Source of the DNA: Pedobacter puniceum
GTDB taxonomy: Bacteria > Bacteroidota > Bacteroidia > Sphingobacteriales > Sphingobacteriaceae
Length of the DNA stretch: 64,000 bases
NCBI RefSeq assembly: GCF_009674685.1
Contig: NZ_WKJI01000001.1
Span: 744,001 to 808,000 of the forward strand
Direction: 5' to 3'
The position numbers and the translations under genes are program-made. The stretch's first letter is position 1. The number at the start of each line of letters is the position of its first letter. Below, in pieces: positions 29,697 through 40,355 of this stretch. The notes beneath the pieces are model-generated. The model saw only the letters and a program-made list of their open reading frames with translations, ran no database searches and was not told the origin of the DNA.

Positions 29697-31055
29697 TTGT
29701 TCTATAATCACTCAATAATAACAATCATGAAAACTAGATTACTTTCAAACCTAAAATTTGGTGCAGCAGCGTTACTAGCTGTAGCAGCAAGCAATGCTTT
29801 TGCTCAAGAAACAGAAGTTGCAAATCTTCGTCCTTATGATAAATCAGGTATTAACGTATTTGAGGCTCCAAAAGAAAACGATGCGGTTTTTAATAAACTA
29901 AAAGTAAGATTTGGTGCAGGTTTTACACAGTCTTTCCAAGGCTTAAAACATGAAAATAAAGCTGGTGGATTATATAAAATCTCTCCGGGATTTAATACAG
30001 CTAACGCTAACCTTTACATGGATGTTCAATTAGCAGATGGTATCAGATTAAATTTAACCAGCTACTTATCAGCAAGACACCATAATGAAACTTGGGTAAA
30101 AGGTGGTTATATCCAATTTGATAAACTACCATTTAAAGGACAGTTCTGGTCTGATTTGATGAAAAACACAACCATCAAAGTGGGACACATGGAAATCAAC
30201 TACGGAGATCAACACTTCCGCAGATCAGACGGTGGGCACACTTTGTACAACCCATTTGCAGAAAACTATATTGTTGATGCATTTACAACAGAAATTGGTG
30301 GTGAAATTTTATATAGAAAAGGCGATTTCTTTGGACAGGTTGCAGTTACTAACGGTATGATTAAAGGTAACGTTGATAGTTTAATTGCTACTCCGCAAGA
30401 TAAAAACATCCACAAATCTCCTGCTATTTACTTAAAAGCTGGTTTTGATAAAAAATTAAATGATGATTTAAGATTACGTTTAGCGGCTTCTTATTACACC
30501 AACAAAAGCTCTGGAGGTCAAACCTTATATGCTGGAGACCGTACAGGTTCTAACTACTTCCTTGTCATGGAAAAATTAGGAAGCACAGCAACAGCTCAAT
30601 TTACATCAGGTCGTTTAAACCCTGGTTTCAGTAAAAAAGTAGACGCTTTCCAATTAAATGGATTTGTTAAAGCTAAAGGTTTAGAATTATTTGGAACTTA
30701 TGAGGCAGCACAGGGTCGTACCAAAACAGAAGTTGATGAAAGAAAAATGTCTCAATATGCTTTAGATGTGATTTACAGATTTGGAAGCAAAGAGAACTTA
30801 TTTGTAGGAGCAAGATACAATGCAGTAACAGCTAGATTAGCAAATGTTGCAGCAGCAGGTACAGCACCAGCAATTACTTACAATGATGACATCGAAGTTA
30901 ACAGAATTGCATTTGGTGCAGGTTGGTTCTTAACAGATAATATCTTATTAAAAGGAGAGTACGTTAAACAACAATACAAAAAATTCCCTACAGCAGATTA
31001 CCGTAATGGTGGCGAGTTTAGCGGATATGTAATACAGGCAGTGGTTGGTTTCTAG
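29697..31055 (+). CDS. Outer-membrane beta-barrel (porin-like) protein
   Basis: 452 aa, signal peptide, repeated amphipathic strands, C-terminal aromatic (VVGF). Confidence 0.7.
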   Translation: MFYNHSIITIMKTRLLSNLKFGAAALLAVAASNAFAQETEVANLRPYDKSGINVFEAPKENDAVFNKLKVRFGAGFTQSFQGLKHENKAGGLYKISPGFNTANANLYMDVQLADGIRLNLTSYLSARHHNETWVKGGYIQFDKLPFKGQFWSDLMKNTTIKVGHMEINYGDQHFRRSDGGHTLYNPFAENYIVDAFTTEIGGEILYRKGDFFGQVAVTNGMIKGNVDSLIATPQDKNIHKSPAIYLKAGFDKKLNDDLRLRLAASYYTNKSSGGQTLYAGDRTGSNYFLVMEKLGSTATAQFTSGRLNPGFSKKVDAFQLNGFVKAKGLELFGTYEAAQGRTKTEVDERKMSQYALDVIYRFGSKENLFVGARYNAVTARLANVAAAGTAPAITYNDDIEVNRIAFGAGWFLTDNILLKGEYVKQQYKKFPTADYRNGGEFSGYVIQAVVGF

Positions 31056-31079
31056 GCCTGGGTATAATAGGTGAGTGAA

Positions 31080-31131
31080 GGGCGTTCGGTTTTAATTTGA
31101 AAAATTAAAAAATCCGGATGCCCTTTTTTTT
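31080..31131 (+). terminator. Intrinsic terminator
   Basis: GGGCGTTCGGTTTTAATTT...AAAAAATCCGGATGCCC followed by T8. Confidence 0.7.
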
Positions 31132-31143
31132 AGATTTAATACA

Positions 31144-31740
31144 ATGAAACTTTTAAAGCTTTTAATCATTTTAGTAGGAGGGGTATTGGTAGCTTTCAAT
31201 ACTAAAGCACCTGCAAGTAAATGGGTGATTTATAAAGCTTGTTCTTTAAAAGTAAATGGTAGTACCAATGTTAATAAGTTTGATTGTGTTATTAATAGCT
31301 ATTACAAACCTGATACCCTATGTTTTATACAAAATAGCCAGCAAGAACCTGTGAGAATGACTGGGGCAATGAAATTAGATATCAACAGTTTTGATTGCCA
31401 TAACCCCATGATGACAGCAGACTTAAGAAAAACACTAAAAGCAAAGCAGTTTCCTAAACTCATTATTAAATTTATCAGTTTAAGTAAGTATCCTCAATTA
31501 AAAGGGCAACAAATAACCGGGTTGGTGCAGATAGAATTAGCAGGTGTAAGTAAAAAGTTTCAGGTTGATTATCAGCTTATTCCTTCAGGTGCAAATGCTT
31601 TACAATTGAAAGGCTTAAAAGAAATCAAGTTTTCTGATTTTAACATAGAACCGCCTAGAAAAATAGGTGGGATGATAAAAACAAACGACGAATTAGATAT
31701 AGAATTTAATCTTCACATTAAAATTATTAACGATATATAA
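31144..31740 (+). CDS. YceI-like protein
   Basis: 198 aa; CSLKVNGSTNVNKFDC...LITGLVQIELAGVSKKFQVDYQ-type pattern. Confidence 0.75.
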   Translation: MKLLKLLIILVGGVLVAFNTKAPASKWVIYKACSLKVNGSTNVNKFDCVINSYYKPDTLCFIQNSQQEPVRMTGAMKLDINSFDCHNPMMTADLRKTLKAKQFPKLIIKFISLSKYPQLKGQQITGLVQIELAGVSKKFQVDYQLIPSGANALQLKGLKEIKFSDFNIEPPRKIGGMIKTNDELDIEFNLHIKIINDI

Positions 31741-31765
31741 GAAGAATTTTTACAAACCTAATGTT

Positions 31766-32173
31766 ATGAAAAAAGTGTTATTATCTGGTCTTGGTGCCGG
31801 ATTTATTTTATTTCTAATGAGTTATTTCGGACTCATGATAGGAATAAGATATTTCCCAGAGTTATTTGTAGAATACAATAACCCTCTATTTAATTCGGAT
31901 GGCAGTAGAGATTTATTATTTTTTATGCATCCTTTTATCATGAGCTTTGCCTTATCTTGGTTTTGGGCTCGTTTTAAAAAGCTATTTCGTGGAGCTATCT
32001 TTTTAAGAGGCTTAGAGTTTGGTTTTGTTTATGCTATAGTAGCATTGCTACCCGTGATGTGGATAACCTTTAGCTCTTTAGATATTACCTTTTTAATGAT
32101 ATCAAGCTGGTTTTTGTATGGCTTTTTTCAGTCGGTAATAGCAGGTTTATTATTTGCAAAAATAAATCCTTAA
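31766..32173 (+). CDS. Hypothetical integral membrane protein
   Basis: 135 aa, about four hydrophobic segments. Confidence 0.7.
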   Translation: MKKVLLSGLGAGFILFLMSYFGLMIGIRYFPELFVEYNNPLFNSDGSRDLLFFMHPFIMSFALSWFWARFKKLFRGAIFLRGLEFGFVYAIVALLPVMWITFSSLDITFLMISSWFLYGFFQSVIAGLLFAKINP

Positions 32174-32661
32174 GCTATTAAGTGAAGTATTTCGCTTAAA
32201 GGTTGATCTATTTCTATCTTAATTCCATGAACACCTGCGGCATTTGCGGCTTCTACATCTGTTACTTTATCACCAATAAAATAGCATAAAGAGGGTTCCA
32301 GATTATGCTCTTGTATGCCTTTTAATAGCATGCCAGGCTTAGGTTTGCGGCAATCACATTCGCCCGTAAAATTAGGGTGATGCGGGCAATAATATACCGC
32401 TGTAATTTCTATGCCGTGTTTAAGATATTCGTTTTTCAGATGCTCATGCATTTCGTTAAGAATATCAACAGTATACCAACCTTTAGCTAAGCCACCTTGG
32501 TTGGTAGCTATCATTAATAAATAACCTCTGTCTTGTAGTTCTTTTAAAGGCTTAAAATTATGTTCATGCACATGAAAGTCTTCAAACTTACATACATAAT
32601 CTCCAAGTTCACGGTTTAAAACACCATCACGATCAAGAAATATAGCCTTATTTTTTTGCAT
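32170..32661 (-). CDS. gmhB: HAD-IIIA phosphatase, D-glycero-D-manno-heptose 1,7-bisphosphate phosphatase-like
   Basis: AIFLDRDGVLNRE, ATNQGGLAKGWYT, CYYCPHHP..GECDCRKPKPGML, FIGDKVTDVEAA. Confidence 0.88.
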   Translation of the reverse strand: MQKNKAIFLDRDGVLNRELGDYVCKFEDFHVHEHNFKPLKELQDRGYLLMIATNQGGLAKGWYTVDILNEMHEHLKNEYLKHGIEITAVYYCPHHPNFTGECDCRKPKPGMLLKGIQEHNLEPSLCYFIGDKVTDVEAANAAGVHGIKIEIDQPLSEILHLIA

Positions 32662-33017
32662 GATTTTTTATTAATTTTTTGCGAAGGTATAAATTTATCA
32701 ATAGCTTAAAAAGTCTATTTTATAGAGAAGTTTAAGAGCTCAAAAAAGGGGTTGAAAATCAGAGTTTTTACAGCTTTTTACTGAAAACATGCCTTTTAAG
32801 ATGATTTAAGCTAGGTTTGAGCTTTTGTAAAGTTTGTAAAATAGAAGCTTTAAATTGAAGGATTTGTAATTTAAGGGGTGTTGTATTGTTAATAAATTAA
32901 GAAAATGAGTTTCAATTCGCTTTTTTATTACGAAAATTATAAAAATATTAGCAATGTGCTATTTGGGCAGAAAAATTCGTATTTTTCGGTTTCAAACCGA
33001 AACTATAATTTATATTA

Positions 33018-36000
33018 ATGAATCAATCTGATCAATCTCAGCAGGGCTTATACGATCCGAAATTTGAACATGATGCATGTGGGACAGGATTTATTACCAA
33101 TATCAACGGTAAAAAATCGCACCAAATTATTCAGAATGCTTTAACTATTCTGGAAAATATGGAACACAGGGGAGCTTGTGGCTGCGATCCTGATTCTGGA
33201 GATGGTGCCGGAATTTTAATGCAAATTCCACATGAATTCTTTCTAGAGGAATGTAATGAATTAGAAATTGACTTAAAAGAACCAGGTCAATATGGTGTGG
33301 GTATGATGTTCTTGCCAAAGGACTCATTAGCGAAGAAAGCAATACGTAAAATTATTACTGATTGTGCAGCACAGCTAAATATTCCTATTTTAGGATTTAG
33401 AAAAGTGCCTGTAAATTCTTCTGTTATTGGAGAAACTGCAAGAACGGTAGAGCCACAAGTGAAACAGCTTTTTGTGGCTAAGCCAGAGCATGTAAAAGAC
33501 AATGATGAATTTGAACGTAAATTATACGTATTAAGAAGATTAATTACCAGAACCGTTTCTGAAGAGGTAAAAACAAATGCAGATCAGTTTTACTTTACTT
33601 CATTATCATCAAGAGTGATTGTTTATAAAGGACAATTAACTACTTATCAGGTTCGTCAATACTACGCAGATTTACAAGACGAGCGTTTCATATCAGCTTT
33701 TGGTATGGTTCACTCTCGTTTCTCAACCAATACTTTCCCTTCATGGAAATTGGCTCAACCGTTTAGATTTATATCTCATAACGGAGAAATCAATACCTTA
33801 ACCGGAAACCTAAACTGGTTCTATTCTGGCGTAAGATCTTTAGTATCACCTTATTTTACACAGGAAGAGATGGAAATTCTTTTACCTGTTATTGATAATA
33901 ACCAATCAGACTCGGCTTGTTTAGATAATATCGTAGAGGTATTAACACATTCAGGCAGATCATTACCACATGTAATGATGATGTTGGTGCCAGAAGCTTG
34001 GGATGGTAATGAAGCTATGGATCCATTAAAGAAAGCGTTTTATGAGTATCACGCTACGCTGATGGAGCCTTGGGATGGTCCGGCTGCATTAACTTTTACT
34101 GATGGTAAAAAATTAATTGGTTCTATTTTAGATAGAAACGGCTTACGTCCTTTACGTTATGTAATTACTTCTGATGGTACTGCAATTGTTGCTTCTGAGG
34201 CGGGTGTATTAACTATCGACGAAAGTACTGTACTTAGAAAAGGTAGGTTACAACCAGGTAAGATGTTCTTGATTGATATTGAGGACGGCAAAATTATTAC
34301 CGACGAAGAGATAAAAGCACAAATAGCTGGCAGACAGCCTTATGGCAGATGGTTAGAGAACTACAAAATCAGGATGGAAGAGCTTCCTGAGCCTCGCGTT
34401 TCTTTTACTAATCTTACTAAAGAATCTGTTTACCGTTACCAAAAAGTGTTTGGTTATAGCCGTGAGGATGTAGAGACAATCATCAAGCCTATGGCTTTAG
34501 ATGGTAAAGAGCCTGTAGGTTCTATGGGTACTGATGTTCCTTTGGCTATCCTTTCAGACAGACCGCAACATTTATCAAGCTATTTCAAACAATTCTTTGC
34601 GCAGGTTACCAACCCACCAATAGACCCTATTCGTGAGCGTTTGGTGATGAGCTTGGCAACTTTCATTGGTAACAATGGAAATATTTTGGATGAAGATAAA
34701 ATGCACTGCCACTGTGTTACTCTAAAACATCCAATTTTAACAGATAAAGAATTAGAGAAACTTAGAAGTATAGATACAGGTTTATTTAATGCTAAAACCT
34801 TACAAACTTACTTCAAAGCAGATAATGTTTCTGGAGCTTTAGAAAGAGGTTTAGAGCGTTTATGCCGTTATGCAGAAGATGCTGTTAATGATGGTTTTGA
34901 GGTTCTAATCTTATCAGATAGAGCTATAGATTCTGAACATGCTGCTATTCCTTCTTTATTAGCAGTATCTGCAGTACACCACCACTTAATTAAAAAAGGA
35001 CTACGTGGGGCTGTAGGTTTAGTTGTTGAGGCTGGCGATGTTTGGGAAGTTCATCATTTTGCTTGTTTATTGGCGTTTGGTGCAACAGCTATTAACCCTT
35101 ATTTAGCTTTAGCATCTATCCATACCTTAAGAGAAGATGGTAAATTAGAAACTACTTTAGACGATAAAAAACTCGTTTATAATTATATCAAAGCCGTTTG
35201 TGATGGTTTGTTGAAGATATTCTCTAAAATGGGTATCTCTACTTTACAATCTTACCATGGTTCTCAAATTTTTGAGATTTTAGGTATCAACAAAGAAGTT
35301 GTAGAGAAATACTTTACAGGCGGTATTACCAGAATAGAAGGTTTAGGTTTAGATGAAATTGCTAAAGAAGCATTAAGTAAACATATTAATGGCTTTAAAG
35401 GCGAAGATGCTGATAGCCATTTATTACCAGAAGGTGGTATTTACCAGTGGAAAAGAAGAGGTGAAGCTCACTTATTCAATCCAGAAACTGTACACTTATT
35501 ACAACACGCAACTCGTACAAACGATTACGAAGTTTATAAGAAATACGCAAAAGCAATTAATAACCAGGCAGAGCGTATGTATACGCTACGTGGTTTAATG
35601 GACTTTTCTCATCACAGAGAGCCAATTTCTATTGATGAAGTAGAACCGGCAGAAAATATCATGACCAGATTTGCTACCGGTGCGATGTCTTTTGGCTCTA
35701 TTTCTCATGAAGCGCATAGTACTTTAGCTATCGCGATGAACAGAATTGGAGCAAAAAGCAACACAGGTGAAGGTGGTGAAGATGAGATGAGATATACACC
35801 ACTTCCAAATGGAGACTCTATGCGTTCTGCTATTAAGCAAATTGCATCAGGAAGATTTGGAGTAACCATCAACTACTTAACTAACGCCGATGAGTTACAA
35901 ATTAAGATGGCTCAAGGTGCTAAACCAGGTGAGGGTGGCCAGCTACCAGGGCATAAGGTTGATGAGTGGATAGCAAAAACACGTCACTCTACACCAGGAG

Positions 36001-37547
36001 TAGGTTTAATTTCTCCTCCACCACACCACGATATTTACTCTATTGAAGATTTAGCGCAGCTAATATTCGACTTGAAAAATGCAAACAGAGCAGCTAGAGT
36101 GAACGTAAAATTGGTTTCTAAAGCAGGTGTAGGTACTATCTCTGCTGGTGTTGCCAAAGCACACGCTGATGTTATCTTAATTGCAGGTTATGACGGTGGT
36201 ACTGGAGCTTCTCCAATAAGTTCTGTAAAACATGCTGGTTTACCTTGGGAACTTGGTTTAGCAGAAGCACACCAAACTTTAGTTAAAAATAAACTAAGAA
36301 GTAGGGTGGTTTTACAAGCCGATGGACAGTTAAAAACCGGAAGAGACTTGGTTATTGCAGCTTTATTAGGTGCTGAGGAATGGGGTGTTGCAACAGCAGC
36401 TTTAGTAGCTGGCGGTTGTATCATGATGAGAAAATGCCACTTAAATACTTGCCCTGTAGGTGTTGCAACACAAGATCCAGAGTTAAGAAAATTATTTAGC
36501 GGTAAGCCAGAGCATGTTGTAAATCTGTTCAGATTTATGGCAGAAGAGATGAGAGAGATTATGGCTGAACTTGGTTTCAGAACCATTAATGAAATGGTTG
36601 GCCGTGTGCAGTTCTTAAAATCAAGAGATAATATTACCCACTGGAAAGCTAAGAAAGTAGACCTTTCTGCTATCTTACACCCAGTATCATTCCCTAAAGG
36701 AATGACTTTATATAACAGCGAGTCTCAAGACCATGGAATGGATCAAATCTTAGATTGGCAGTTAATTAAAGAAGCTGAACAAGCTATCAAAGATAAAACT
36801 CCGGTATTTGGTACTTTCAATGTTAAAAATACCGACCGTACCATTGGTACCATGTTGTCTAATGAGATTGCTAAGGTTTACGGTTCTGCTGGTTTACCAG
36901 ACAATACCATCAATTACAAGTTTAAAGGTTCTGCCGGACAAAGTTTTGGTGCTTTCGCAGCAAAAGGTATCTCTTTTGAGTTAGAAGGCGAAGCAAATGA
37001 CTATGTTGGAAAAGGTTTATCAGGTGCTCAATTGGCTATTTATCCTGCTAAAGAAAGTAAGTTTAAGCCAGAAGAGAACATGATTGTTGGTAACGTAGTA
37101 TTGTATGGTGCTACTTCTGGAGAGCTATTTATCAGAGGTATGGCTGGTGAGCGTTTTGCGGTACGTAACTCTGGTGCAACAGCAGTTGTAGAAGGTGTTG
37201 GAGACCACGGTTGCGAGTACATGACTGGTGGTAAAACATTAATTATTGGTAAAACAGGAAGAAACTTTGCTGCTGGTATGAGTGGCGGTATCGCTTGGAT
37301 TTATGATATTGATGGCGACTTTGTAGATAATTGTAATCGTGAAATGGTTGATTTGGATCCTTTATCTCCATCAGATGAAGAAGAAATCATCAATCTATTA
37401 CGTAAACATCATCAATTAACACAAAGTACAGTTGCTAAATTTTTAATTGAAAATTGGGGCAAAGAGTCAGTTAAATTTATCAAAGTATTCCCTCAGGAAT
37501 ACAAAAAAGTATTATCGCAAAAGCAAAAATTGGAGTCGATTAGCTAA
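33018..37547 (+). CDS. gltB: Glutamate synthase large subunit
   Basis: 1509 aa; Cys-initiated GATase HDACGTGFI, FMN domain GGEDEMRYTPL, GXGXG repeat domain. Confidence 0.98.
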   Translation: MNQSDQSQQGLYDPKFEHDACGTGFITNINGKKSHQIIQNALTILENMEHRGACGCDPDSGDGAGILMQIPHEFFLEECNELEIDLKEPGQYGVGMMFLPKDSLAKKAIRKIITDCAAQLNIPILGFRKVPVNSSVIGETARTVEPQVKQLFVAKPEHVKDNDEFERKLYVLRRLITRTVSEEVKTNADQFYFTSLSSRVIVYKGQLTTYQVRQYYADLQDERFISAFGMVHSRFSTNTFPSWKLAQPFRFISHNGEINTLTGNLNWFYSGVRSLVSPYFTQEEMEILLPVIDNNQSDSACLDNIVEVLTHSGRSLPHVMMMLVPEAWDGNEAMDPLKKAFYEYHATLMEPWDGPAALTFTDGKKLIGSILDRNGLRPLRYVITSDGTAIVASEAGVLTIDESTVLRKGRLQPGKMFLIDIEDGKIITDEEIKAQIAGRQPYGRWLENYKIRMEELPEPRVSFTNLTKESVYRYQKVFGYSREDVETIIKPMALDGKEPVGSMGTDVPLAILSDRPQHLSSYFKQFFAQVTNPPIDPIRERLVMSLATFIGNNGNILDEDKMHCHCVTLKHPILTDKELEKLRSIDTGLFNAKTLQTYFKADNVSGALERGLERLCRYAEDAVNDGFEVLILSDRAIDSEHAAIPSLLAVSAVHHHLIKKGLRGAVGLVVEAGDVWEVHHFACLLAFGATAINPYLALASIHTLREDGKLETTLDDKKLVYNYIKAVCDGLLKIFSKMGISTLQSYHGSQIFEILGINKEVVEKYFTGGITRIEGLGLDEIAKEALSKHINGFKGEDADSHLLPEGGIYQWKRRGEAHLFNPETVHLLQHATRTNDYEVYKKYAKAINNQAERMYTLRGLMDFSHHREPISIDEVEPAENIMTRFATGAMSFGSISHEAHSTLAIAMNRIGAKSNTGEGGEDEMRYTPLPNGDSMRSAIKQIASGRFGVTINYLTNADELQIKMAQGAKPGEGGQLPGHKVDEWIAKTRHSTPGVGLISPPPHHDIYSIEDLAQLIFDLKNANRAARVNVKLVSKAGVGTISAGVAKAHADVILIAGYDGGTGASPISSVKHAGLPWELGLAEAHQTLVKNKLRSRVVLQADGQLKTGRDLVIAALLGAEEWGVATAALVAGGCIMMRKCHLNTCPVGVATQDPELRKLFSGKPEHVVNLFRFMAEEMREIMAELGFRTINEMVGRVQFLKSRDNITHWKAKKVDLSAILHPVSFPKGMTLYNSESQDHGMDQILDWQLIKEAEQAIKDKTPVFGTFNVKNTDRTIGTMLSNEIAKVYGSAGLPDNTINYKFKGSAGQSFGAFAAKGISFELEGEANDYVGKGLSGAQLAIYPAKESKFKPEENMIVGNVVLYGATSGELFIRGMAGERFAVRNSGATAVVEGVGDHGCEYMTGGKTLIIGKTGRNFAAGMSGGIAWIYDIDGDFVDNCNREMVDLDPLSPSDEEEIINLLRKHHQLTQSTVAKFLIENWGKESVKFIKVFPQEYKKVLSQKQKLESIS

Positions 37548-37552
37548 GAGTC

Positions 37553-39031
37553 ATGGGAAAAGTTACAGGATTTAAAGAATATCAAAGAGAACTTCCAGAG
37601 AAAGTTCCTGCCCAGGAAAGGGTAAAAAATTATAAAGAGTTTGTTGGTATGTATAGTGATGAAAAGCTTAACCAACAATCAGCAAGATGTATGAATTGTG
37701 GTATCCCATTTTGCCACTCGGGTTGTCCGCTAGGGAATGTTATTCCAGAGTTTAATGATGCCGTTTATAAAGCAAATTGGGAAGAAGCTTATCAAATATT
37801 AAGCTCAACCAATAACTTCCCTGAGTTTACAGGCAGAATTTGTCCTGCACCATGTGAATCTGCATGTGTATTAGGAATCAATAAACCTGCTGTAGCTATT
37901 GAAGAAATAGAAAAGCATATCATTGAGATTGCATATTCTAAAGGATATGTTAAACCTCATGCACCATTAATTCGCACTGGCAAAAAAGTAGCTGTTGTAG
38001 GTTCTGGTCCAGCAGGTTTAGCAGCGGCAGCACAGTTAAACAAAGCTGGTCATGAAGTAACTGTTTTTGAAAGAGACAGCCAACCAGGTGGTTTGTTAAG
38101 ATATGGTATTCCTGATTTCAAATTAGAGAAAACTGTAGTTGAGCGTAGAGTAGAAGTGATGAAAGAAAGTGGTATTATATTTAAATGTAATACCGAAGTA
38201 GGTAAAGATATCAACGCAAAGGAATTAACTAAAGAATTTGATGCTGTTTTATTAGCTGGAGGTTCTACCATACCAAGAGATTTACCTATAAAAGGTAGAG
38301 AACTTAAAGGTGTTTACTTTGCCATGCAGTTTTTAAAACAACAAAACAAACGCGTAAGTAATGAGCCTGTAACTGAAGAAGAAATTCTTGCTACTGGTAA
38401 AGATGTGGTTGTTATTGGTGGTGGTGATACTGGATCTGACTGTGTTGGAACTTCAAACCGTCAGGGTGCAAAATCTATCTTACAATTTGAATTGATGTTT
38501 AAGCCATCAAAAGAGCGTACAGATAATATGCCTTGGCCTACTTACCCAATGTTGCTTAAAACAACAACTTCACATGAAGAGGGGTGTGAGCGTTACTGGG
38601 GTATCAATACTAAAGAGTTTATTGGCGATGAAAATGGCGAATTAAAAGAGCTTCGTATTGTAGATGTACAGTGGGAGGTTGATGCCATGGGTAGACCAGT
38701 TAAATTTACTGAAGTTGAAGGTACAGAAAGAGTTATTCCTTGCCAAAGAGTATTCTTAGCCATGGGATTTGTGAACCCTCAATATGATGGTATGTTAGAA
38801 CAGTTAGGTGTTGAACTTGACGGACGTAAAAACGTACTAGCTACAGAAGGTGTTTACAGAACCAATGTAGATAGGGTATTTACTGCAGGAGATATGAGAA
38901 GAGGACAATCACTAGTTGTTTGGGCAATATCAGAAGGTAGAGAAGCAGCTAGAAAGATTGACCAATATTTAATGGGGCACTCTAACTTAGAAAGCAAAGA
39001 AGCAGTAAATATGTTTGAAGAAGTAATGTAA
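37553..39031 (+). CDS. gltD: Glutamate synthase small subunit
   Basis: 492 aa; CMNCGIPFCHSGCPLGN, CPAPCESAC, VVGSGPAGLAAAAQL. Confidence 0.98.
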   Translation: MGKVTGFKEYQRELPEKVPAQERVKNYKEFVGMYSDEKLNQQSARCMNCGIPFCHSGCPLGNVIPEFNDAVYKANWEEAYQILSSTNNFPEFTGRICPAPCESACVLGINKPAVAIEEIEKHIIEIAYSKGYVKPHAPLIRTGKKVAVVGSGPAGLAAAAQLNKAGHEVTVFERDSQPGGLLRYGIPDFKLEKTVVERRVEVMKESGIIFKCNTEVGKDINAKELTKEFDAVLLAGGSTIPRDLPIKGRELKGVYFAMQFLKQQNKRVSNEPVTEEEILATGKDVVVIGGGDTGSDCVGTSNRQGAKSILQFELMFKPSKERTDNMPWPTYPMLLKTTTSHEEGCERYWGINTKEFIGDENGELKELRIVDVQWEVDAMGRPVKFTEVEGTERVIPCQRVFLAMGFVNPQYDGMLEQLGVELDGRKNVLATEGVYRTNVDRVFTAGDMRRGQSLVVWAISEGREAARKIDQYLMGHSNLESKEAVNMFEEVM

Positions 39032-39053
39032 TCATCAAACATATAGAAATAAG

Positions 39054-39080
39054 AAAGCCGACTAAATGTCGGCTTTTTTT
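39054..39080 (+). terminator. Intrinsic terminator of gltBD
   Basis: AAAGCCGAC-taaat-GTCGGCTTTTTTT. Confidence 0.8.
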
Positions 39081-39083
39081 ATT

Positions 39084-39731
39084 TTAATTATTTACCAATA
39101 CTGTAAATGTGGGCGTACCGTTACCCGATATGAATAAGGTATAATTCTTATTTGCTAGAAAGTTATAATTAGTAGTTAACAGGGGAGTTGTACCACTAGA
39201 AGGAAATATTCTTAAGATAGAGCCTGGTTCTACCTCAATATAACTAGAAGCGGTTTTAAAACCTAAGTTACTAATTAGGGCTACATCGCTTGCGTTTCTA
39301 ACCGTAATACCTGTGTTTTGGTTGGCATAACTAAAATGTATGAACCTTATTCTGGCATTATTTAATGCAGATGGTGTGCGGCTATCTTCTACTTGTAAAG
39401 CTGTGTTTTGACTTCCTCCGCTAAAGAAATAGGTATAATACCTATCTGCTGTAGTTCTTAAAGAAGATGAAGAGTTTACAAAAGCTGTTCCTGTATTTTT
39501 AAACTCTATTTTACGGTTGCCTGCAGGCAAAGCGCTATAACCAGTACTTTCTAAATAGCCTAAAGGTGTCATGGTAGATTTTACATCATCAAAATAAATA
39601 TCTTGCTTCGCAGAGCCTTCCAAAACGTTAATGATATTTACTTGTGCGGTACCGCTAGTGACAGAGCCATCCTCAGAACTACAAGAAGTAAATAAAAGAG
39701 CTATCAATAAAAGCTTAAAAATATGATTCAT
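39084..39731 (-). CDS. DUF4397-like lipoprotein
   Basis: MNHIFKLLLIALLFTSCSSEDG lipobox; ARIRFIHFSYANQNTGITV. Start placed at 39731 rather than 39821. Confidence 0.7.
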   Translation of the reverse strand: MNHIFKLLLIALLFTSCSSEDGSVTSGTAQVNIINVLEGSAKQDIYFDDVKSTMTPLGYLESTGYSALPAGNRKIEFKNTGTAFVNSSSSLRTTADRYYTYFFSGGSQNTALQVEDSRTPSALNNARIRFIHFSYANQNTGITVRNASDVALISNLGFKTASSYIEVEPGSILRIFPSSGTTPLLTTNYNFLANKNYTLFISGNGTPTFTVLVNN

Positions 39732-39741
39732 AGCGTGTTGA

Positions 39742-40272
39742 TTATTTATGGAGTTTACTGTAAAAATCCCAAAGTACAATACCTGTACTGATAACGATAT
39801 TGAAAGAATGTTTAGTGCCAAATTGAGGGATTTCTAAACAAGTATCCACTTCTTTCATCACTTCATCGCTTACACCATTTACCTCATTACCAAAAAATAA
39901 AGCAAATTTTTGATCACTCTCTGGTTGATAATCTAATAAAGAAACGCTGTTTTCTGCTTGTTCAATAGCTACAATTTGGTATGATTGTGTTTTTAGTTCT
40001 TCAAGAGCATCAGCAACACGTTCGAAATACTTCCATTGGATAGATTGCGTTGCACCCAATGCCGTTTTTTCTATTTCTCGGTGTGGTGGTTGCGCCGTAA
40101 TGCCACATAAATATAAAGCCTCAACTGCAAAACCATCAGCCGTTCTAAAAGCCGAGCCTACATTGTGTAAACTTCTTACATTGTCTAAAACTACAATAAT
40201 GGGTAGTTTTTCTTGTTGTTTAAATTCTTCGATTGATGGTCGGTTAAGTTCATCAAGCTTAAGTTTTCTCAT
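39742..40272 (-). CDS. SpoU/TrmH-family RNA methyltransferase
   Basis: VLDNVRSLHNVGSAFRTADGF, FFGNEVNGVSDEVM, IPQFGTKHSFNIVISTGIV. Confidence 0.93.
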   Translation of the reverse strand: MRKLKLDELNRPSIEEFKQQEKLPIIVVLDNVRSLHNVGSAFRTADGFAVEALYLCGITAQPPHREIEKTALGATQSIQWKYFERVADALEELKTQSYQIVAIEQAENSVSLLDYQPESDQKFALFFGNEVNGVSDEVMKEVDTCLEIPQFGTKHSFNIVISTGIVLWDFYSKLHK

Positions 40273-40355
40273 GCCCTAAAGATACTATGCTTTTTCTTTA
40301 TCAAATTGCTGTAAACAGATAAATTTAAAAGATATTTGCTTTTTAAATACAAGTT

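Noticed and set aside
33145-37222. Shadow ORFs within gltB (33145, 33287, 35389, 36188, 37040)
   Set aside because: Overlap a confident 1509-aa coding sequence on other frames; no independent support.
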